From contig CAVVSF010000002.1 in NCBI GenBank assembly GCA_963750915.1, positions 1 to 64,000 of the forward strand: a stretch of 64,000 nucleotides of DNA, given 5' to 3'. Under the pieces are notes generated by a model. It made no database searches and was not told the origin of the DNA. It was given only the letters and a program-made list of their open reading frames with translations. Within the stretch, counting starts at the first letter, position 1, and every line of letters begins with the position of its first letter. This DNA is from DATBJJ01 sp963750915 (GTDB taxonomy: Bacteria > Acidobacteriota > Vicinamibacteria > Vicinamibacterales > 2-12-FULL-66-21). Below are positions 59,563-64,000 of the stretch, piece by piece. The translations under genes and the position numbers were made by a program.

Positions 59563-59862
59563 AGGTGCTTGGTGCGTAGTGCCTGGTGCCTGGGGCTCGA
59601 GGGTGCGAGGGTGCCAGGTGCGACGTGCGAAGGTGCGACGTGCGAAGGTGCGAGTGCCGTGCGAAGGTGCGGCGTGCGAAGGTGCGGCGTGCGAAGGTGC
59701 GACAGGGCACCGAGCAGCAGCGCGCGCCGTCGCATGACGCCCGTCGCACTTCCGCACCTTGCACTTCCGCACCTCGCACCCTCTGGCACCCTCGCACCCT
59801 CGCACCCTCGCACGCTCGCACTTCGAGCACCAGGCACCAGGCACTCCGCACCAGGCACTGCA
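59563..59862. repeat. 300 bp spacer of 7-8 bp repeats in a giant inverted repeat
   Basis: Between coaX and the next gene the DNA consists of GTGCGAAG / GTGCGGC / GTGCCTG units up to about 59700, then of complementary GCACTTCC / GCACCCTC / CACCAGG units. The outer ends also match: AGTGCCTGGTGCCTGG at 59578 is the exact complement of 59830-59845. The spacer could fold into a hairpin of more than 100 bases per arm. No gene is credible in it. Confidence 0.85.
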
Positions 59863-59894
59863 ACTTTTAGAACACCGCTATCATTGGAACCATC

Positions 59895-60584
59895 GTGAAC
59901 GACTACGGCGAGTACTGCCGCCAGCTCGAGACCTACCTTTGTCAGAAGAACGGCGGCCACCTCGTGCGCATCGTCGGTCCGGCGTTCGAGCTCGTCTGCG
60001 GCTGGGCGCAGCAGGGCGTGCCGTTGAAGGTTGCCTGCAGCGGCGTCGACCGATACTGCGAACGTCAGGCAGCGAAGGGGGGGCGTCGCCGGCCGGTCCG
60101 GGTCGAGTTCTGCGAGGCCGACGTGCTCACGGCGTTCGACGAATGGCGGCGCGCCGTCGGCATCGTTCACGCCATGGGCGAACGCCAGGAGTCGGCGCCG
60201 CGCAAGCCCTCGCTGGCGTCGCATCTCGAACGCGCCGTCGCGCGGTTGACGGCGCGGCGCACGGCGAGGTCCGCGGCCTTCGAGCAGGCAGTGGAGCAGC
60301 TGCTCGCCGAGCTGGACCGGGTCGGGGCCGAAGCGGCGAACGCGCGCGGTCAGTCGCGGACCACGGCGATCGAACGCCTCGACGAGCTCGATCGACAGTT
60401 GATGCGGGCAGCCCTGGCCGATCTGGCGGCGGATGAATCGTCGGTCCTTCGCCGTGAGGCGGAGGAGGAGCTGAGCGGCCTCGGCGGCCGGATGTCAGCG
60501 GATGCCCGCGCCCGGGCAGTGGAGGCGGCGTACCAGCGCCTCGTGCGAGAGACACTCGCGCTGCCGACGCTGACCTATGCCTGA
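59895..60584 (+). CDS. Hypothetical protein with coiled-coil-like C-terminal half
   Basis: A 229-residue soluble protein starting at GTG. The N-terminal 95 residues (YGEYCRQLETYLCQKNGGHL, then FELVCGWAQQGVPLKVACSG) look globular and contain three Cys. The rest is long, charged helix (AVEQLLAELDRVGAEAANAR, then EAEEELSGLGGRM). No family is recognised. It precedes the rlmD-type gene by 3 bases, so they may be co-transcribed. Confidence 0.65.
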   Translation: MNDYGEYCRQLETYLCQKNGGHLVRIVGPAFELVCGWAQQGVPLKVACSGVDRYCERQAAKGGRRRPVRVEFCEADVLTAFDEWRRAVGIVHAMGERQESAPRKPSLASHLERAVARLTARRTARSAAFEQAVEQLLAELDRVGAEAANARGQSRTTAIERLDELDRQLMRAALADLAADESSVLRREAEEELSGLGGRMSADARARAVEAAYQRLVRETLALPTLTYA

Positions 60585-60587
60585 ATC

Positions 60588-61893
60588 ATGCTGAAGAGCG
60601 GCCAGGAGATCGAGCTCGTCGTCGAGAAGGCGGCGGCCGGTGGCCGCATGATTGCGCGCCATGACGGGCAGGTCGTCCTGGTCGGCGGAACGCTGCCCGG
60701 CGAACGAGTCCGTGCCCGCGTCGAGCGCGCCGACAAGCGGCTCGCTTTCGCCTCGACAACCGCCGTGATCGAGCCAGCGGCCGATCGCCGCCCCGGCATC
60801 AGCGACGACAGGTGCGGCGGCTGCCTGTTCTCGCACATCGCCTACCCGCGCCAGACCGCGCTCAAGTCCGAGATTGTTCACGACGCGTTCCTCAGAATCG
60901 GCCGCATTCCGTTGCCCGACCCCGTGCGGATCGCCGCTTCACCTGAGCAGGGCTACCGGATGCGGGCGCGGTTTCACGTCGACGGCGGCCGCGCCGGGTT
61001 CTATCGCGAGGGCAGCCACGAATGGTGCGACGCCGCAGCTACCGGGCAGCTCACGATGCAGGCGCTCGACGTCGTGCACGCCGCGGTGGGCGCGCTGGCA
61101 GCCGCCGGCGCCCAGGTGCTGTCGATTGAGCTCATCGAGAACGTTTCCGCCAGCGAACGCGCGCTCGCGATCGAGGTCGATCGCATCCCGTCCGGGTTCG
61201 ACGTGTTCGAGGTGCTCGACATGAGTGACGCCGCGCTGCGTGCAATCGACGCCGGCGGCACGCTGCGCGGACAGGTCGTCCGCGATCGTGGCGGACGTCG
61301 CGCGAGCGCTGGCGACCCGGTGGTCAGCGATTCGCTGAGCACACTGACAGACGGCCGCGTCGACGGCGGCATTCTCGCGCGCCACCCCGAAGCTTTCTTT
61401 CAGGCCAATCGCTTTCTTCTGGCGTCGCTGGTCAACGCCGTGCTCGACGCCATACCGGCCTCGTCACCAGTACTCGATCTTTACGCCGGGGTCGGGTTGT
61501 TCGCCGTCGCCGTGGCGTCGGCCGGTGGCACCGCGGTCGTTGCCGTCGAGGGCGATCGGACCAGCGGCGTCGACCTGGCGCGAAACGCCGCGCCGTTCAA
61601 GGAATCGCTGACGGTGAAACTGGAGGCAGTCGAAGAGGCGTTGCCGTCACTGCCGCGCGGCAGGTACGGCGATCGTCGACCCGCCCCGCACGGGAATGTC
61701 GCCACAGGCGATGGCTGCCATGCTCTCGCGCGAGCCGGCGCGGATCGTTTACGTCTCCTGCGATCCGGCGACGCTGGCGCGGGATGCACGAAAGCTGCTC
61801 GACGGCGGCTACGTCCTGGAGTCCCTGCGCGGCTTCGACTTCTTTCCCAACACCCCGCACGTCGAGAGCCTGGGCGTCTTTACGAAGGGGTAG
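60588..61893 (+). CDS. TrmA/RlmD-family RNA uridine methyltransferase, frameshifted
   Basis: A SAM-dependent enzyme making 5-methyluridine in tRNA or rRNA. Residues 1-60 form a TRAM-type domain (EKAAAGGRMIARHDGQVVLV). DRCGGCLFSHI carries part of the iron-sulfur Cys set. The SAM site is VLDLYAGVGLFAVAVA. After SLPRGR the frame breaks near 61668. In the next frame TAIVDPPRTGMS and RIVYVSCDPATLARD, with the nucleophilic Cys, complete the protein to 61893. Deleting one base restores about 434 residues, the family length. The in-frame continuation to 61994 is spurious. RNA specificity (RlmD, RlmC or TrmA) is uncertain. Confidence 0.88.
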
Positions 61894-62611
61894 GCGGCGC
61901 GAGGCGGCGCATTCTCGTCCTCGCGGCCGTGACGAAGGATTCGAACAGCGGCGCGAATTCCCCGGTCTGCCAGAAGTTTTCGGGGTGCCACTGAACGCCG
62001 ATGCAGTAGCCGTCCGCGGCCGACTCGATCGCCTCGACGATGCCGTCGGGCGCCGATGCGGCCTGGCGCAGGCCGGCGCCGAGGCGGCCGACGGATTGAT
62101 GATGCCGGCTGTTGACCGGGACCGTGCCCGTCGCGGCACGCTCGCCGAGAGCGCGTTCGAGCTTCGTTCCCGGCCCGACACTGATCTCGTGCGCGACCGC
62201 GTGCTTCGGTTCCTTGAGGCGGTGCGGCACATCCGTCTTCAGCGCCGACGGGATGTCCTGGATCAGCGTCCCGCCGGCGGCGACATTGAGGACCTGCGCG
62301 CCGCGGCAGATCGCCAGCAGCGGCAGCGACGCGTTCATCGAGCGCCGCGCCAGATCGATCTCGAACTCATCCCGGCCCGGCTCGGCGTCGTCGACGTCGG
62401 GGTGGCGGTCTTCGCCGTAGAACGCTGGATCGATGTCGCCGCCGCCAGTCAGCAGCAGGCCGTCGAGCTGTTCAACGAGCGCCCGCGGGCTCTCGCCGAT
62501 CTCGAGCACGCGCGCCCGACCGCCGGCCCGTTCGACGGACGCAACGTAGTCGTCCAGACGGCTGCAGCGGGTGATGCCGATGACCGGCGCCGGGCCGGTG
62601 GTCGTTGCCAT
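61880..62611 (-). CDS. Class I glutamine amidotransferase-like peptidase C26 (gamma-glutamyl-GABA hydrolase type)
   Basis: A 243-residue protein of the PuuD-like group. It has DGLLLTGGGDIDPAFYGED, the nucleophile in LPLLAICRGAQVLNVAAGGT, NSRHHQSVGRLGAGL, and the catalytic His-Glu in GVQWHPENF. Such enzymes cleave gamma-glutamyl bonds, for example in putrescine breakdown. The ATG at 62611 is preferred because the family begins just before PVIGITRC. Its 3' end overlaps the rlmD-type gene by 14 bases. Confidence 0.88.
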   Translation of the reverse strand: MATTTGPAPVIGITRCSRLDDYVASVERAGGRARVLEIGESPRALVEQLDGLLLTGGGDIDPAFYGEDRHPDVDDAEPGRDEFEIDLARRSMNASLPLLAICRGAQVLNVAAGGTLIQDIPSALKTDVPHRLKEPKHAVAHEISVGPGTKLERALGERAATGTVPVNSRHHQSVGRLGAGLRQAASAPDGIVEAIESAADGYCIGVQWHPENFWQTGEFAPLFESFVTAARTRMRRLAPPTPS

Positions 62612-62622
62612 CGGTCCTCGAC

Positions 62623-64000
62623 TCACATCTTGGCCGGCACGGTTGCGCCGACCAGCTCCAGAGCTCGCGTCAGCTGCTTCCGGTAGTACGCGACCGCCGC
62701 CGCGCGCCACAGCTTTGTCTCCCGGCGCTCTTCGTTGACGATGGAGTAGCGGTGGTAGAAGGCGTTGAACGCCTGCGCCAGGCCGAACGCGTACTTCGCG
62801 AGCACGGACAACTCGAGGGTGCGAATCGCCTGTTCCACGACGTCGTCGAGCCGTGCCGCTTCGAGGACCAGCGCCCAGAGCTCGAGCGCTTCCTCGCTGT
62901 CGCTCTTCAGCAGGTCTCCCGGTGACGACGACAGCGCGGCCAGGACGGCCGCTTCGTCGAGGCCCTCGCGCTCCTTGAGCTTGTTGAAGATGTTGTTGGC
63001 GCGGACGACGGCGTACTGCAGGTAGGGGCCGCTCTCGCCTTCGAAGCTCAAAGCCTCGTCGATATCGAAGATGATCACCTTGCCGCGCGAGAACTTGACC
63101 ATGAAGTAGCGAAGGGCGGCAATCGCGATCGCCTCGGCCGTCTGGCGGATCTGATCGGCGGCGAGGTCGGCATTGCGCTTGGCGACTTCTCCGGACGCCT
63201 TGTCGATCAGCCGATCGATCAGATCGTCGGCCTTGACGCCGAGGCCCTTGCGGCCCGACACCTCGACGAACGGCCGATCGCTGTCGGCTTCCAGCCGGTA
63301 GCCGAGCTCGCGCGCCGTGGCGTGCGAGAGCGCGACCATCTCATAGGCGTAGTGCACCGAGTGCGCTGCCTGCGCGTGGTAACCGAGTGCGCCGAGCGCC
63401 TGCTTCAGCAGCTTCTGCAGGTAGGACTGGCGTGTGTCGATGACGTTGCACACCCAGGAGGCGCGTCCGAACGACGGCGGGTCTGGTGTCTGCGCCGAAT
63501 CGTGAGACGTCGTCGACCACAGGCGCGTACCGTGCCCCTCTTCGAACACGCGGTACTTGAAGTCCTTGCCGAGAAGGCCGAACTTCCAGAGCTGATACGC
63601 CATGTCCTTGCCGACGTAGGTGACGGTGCCGTCGGACCGGACGATGACCTTCTCGCGCGGCTCGTCTTCAGCCTTGGGGTCGGCGTCGGGCGCGGCGGCG
63701 TCGCCGGCCTCGGCATCGTCCTCGATCTTCATGACCCAGCAGCCGGCCAGCTTGCCCTCGGTCTGAAGGAACACGGCGCCCGTCTTCTTGAGGAACTCGA
63801 AGGCATGCGCCCAGAAATGGAGCCTGAGGATGTCGCCTTCCCATGTCAGCAGGTCGTAGCTGATGTTCAGCCGCCGCATCGTTTCCAGGTGGCAGCGGAC
63901 GATGCGATCGGCGATGAACGCCGCGAGCTCCGCGGTGGCGTTGCCGCCATGCTCGATGTCGTGCAGCGCGGCGCTCCGGATCTTGAGCCGCGCCTTGTCC
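62623..64000 (-). CDS. argS: Arginyl-tRNA synthetase, C-terminal part (runs off the window)
   Basis: The gene continues past the window edge; about 459 C-terminal residues are present. MRRLNISYDLLTWEGDI belongs to the catalytic domain. VRSDGTVTYVGKDMAYQLWK and GRKGLGVKADDLIDRLID are typical of ArgRS, the latter at the position of the KMSKS-like loop, and the end is a helical DALR anticodon-binding domain (SGPYLQYAVVRANNIFNKL, then AFNAFYHRYSIVNEE). An inserted acidic stretch (EDDAEAGDAAAPDADPKAED) is present. An ATG at 63879 is internal, since the frame stays open to the edge. Confidence 0.93.
   Translation of the reverse strand, partial: DKARLKIRSAALHDIEHGGNATAELAAFIADRIVRCHLETMRRLNISYDLLTWEGDILRLHFWAHAFEFLKKTGAVFLQTEGKLAGCWVMKIEDDAEAGDAAAPDADPKAEDEPREKVIVRSDGTVTYVGKDMAYQLWKFGLLGKDFKYRVFEEGHGTRLWSTTSHDSAQTPDPPSFGRASWVCNVIDTRQSYLQKLLKQALGALGYHAQAAHSVHYAYEMVALSHATARELGYRLEADSDRPFVEVSGRKGLGVKADDLIDRLIDKASGEVAKRNADLAADQIRQTAEAIAIAALRYFMVKFSRGKVIIFDIDEALSFEGESGPYLQYAVVRANNIFNKLKEREGLDEAAVLAALSSSPGDLLKSDSEEALELWALVLEAARLDDVVEQAIRTLELSVLAKYAFGLAQAFNAFYHRYSIVNEERRETKLWRAAAVAYYRKQLTRALELVGATVPAKM

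Noticed and set aside
59563..59862. Short ORFs in both directions in the spacer after coaX
   Set aside because: They are translations of 7-8 bp repeats with no start signals or conserved sequence.

Overview
This 64 kb, GC-rich window most likely comes from an acidobacterium, probably class Vicinamibacteria. That placement is inferred from the protein content, not from a marker-gene phylogeny. The indicators are a VWA-domain protein of the acidobacterial type, a Ser/Thr kinase fused to an ATPase and TPR repeats, a broken BACON/Ig-like secreted protein, an EF-P with an unusual loop, a DUF6335-like protein, and many spacers built of 7-8 bp repeats.

Layout. Positions 1-10.7 kb are accessory and partly decayed. 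They hold small hypothetical genes, a 3.6 kb broken surface-protein gene with a 669 bp tandem duplication, an AraC-type regulator and a second AraC remnant, an exported nuclease, a voltage-gated-type K+ channel, and a 2.6 kb island inserted in the 3' end of a tRNA-Thr(CGT) gene. The island carries two truncated recombinases, an HNH nuclease and two small exported proteins. A 65-80 bp sequence occurs five times in this region, each time just upstream of a gene and pointing towards it. From 10.7 to 20 kb lie YjbQ, an enolase-superfamily enzyme, the giant kinase-ATPase-TPR protein, an EEP-family lipoprotein, a repeat-rich membrane protein and an RRM protein.

From 20 to 64 kb the content is mainly housekeeping: DNA repair (uvrA, mpg, uvrC), translation (efp, trpS, rpsA, valS, argS, rluB- and rlmD-type genes), chromosome organisation (scpA, scpB, an HU/IHF protein), nucleotide and cofactor metabolism (tdk, cmk, a pabB-pabC fusion, nadC, birA, coaX), acyl-CoA and propionate-type metabolism (two acyl-CoA dehydrogenases, methylmalonyl-CoA mutase in two subunits), glutamate dehydrogenase, protein quality control (HtrA-type protease, Hsp20) and envelope proteins.

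Probable operons are M50 protease-trpS-scpA-scpB-rluB; the two mutase subunits with a response regulator; and nadC-birA-coaX. Several conserved genes are broken by single-base indels: the nuclease, the channel, uvrA, an alpha/beta hydrolase and the rlmD-type gene. Sequence error is at least as likely as true decay for these. No rRNA, CRISPR array, intact insertion sequence or replication origin was seen.
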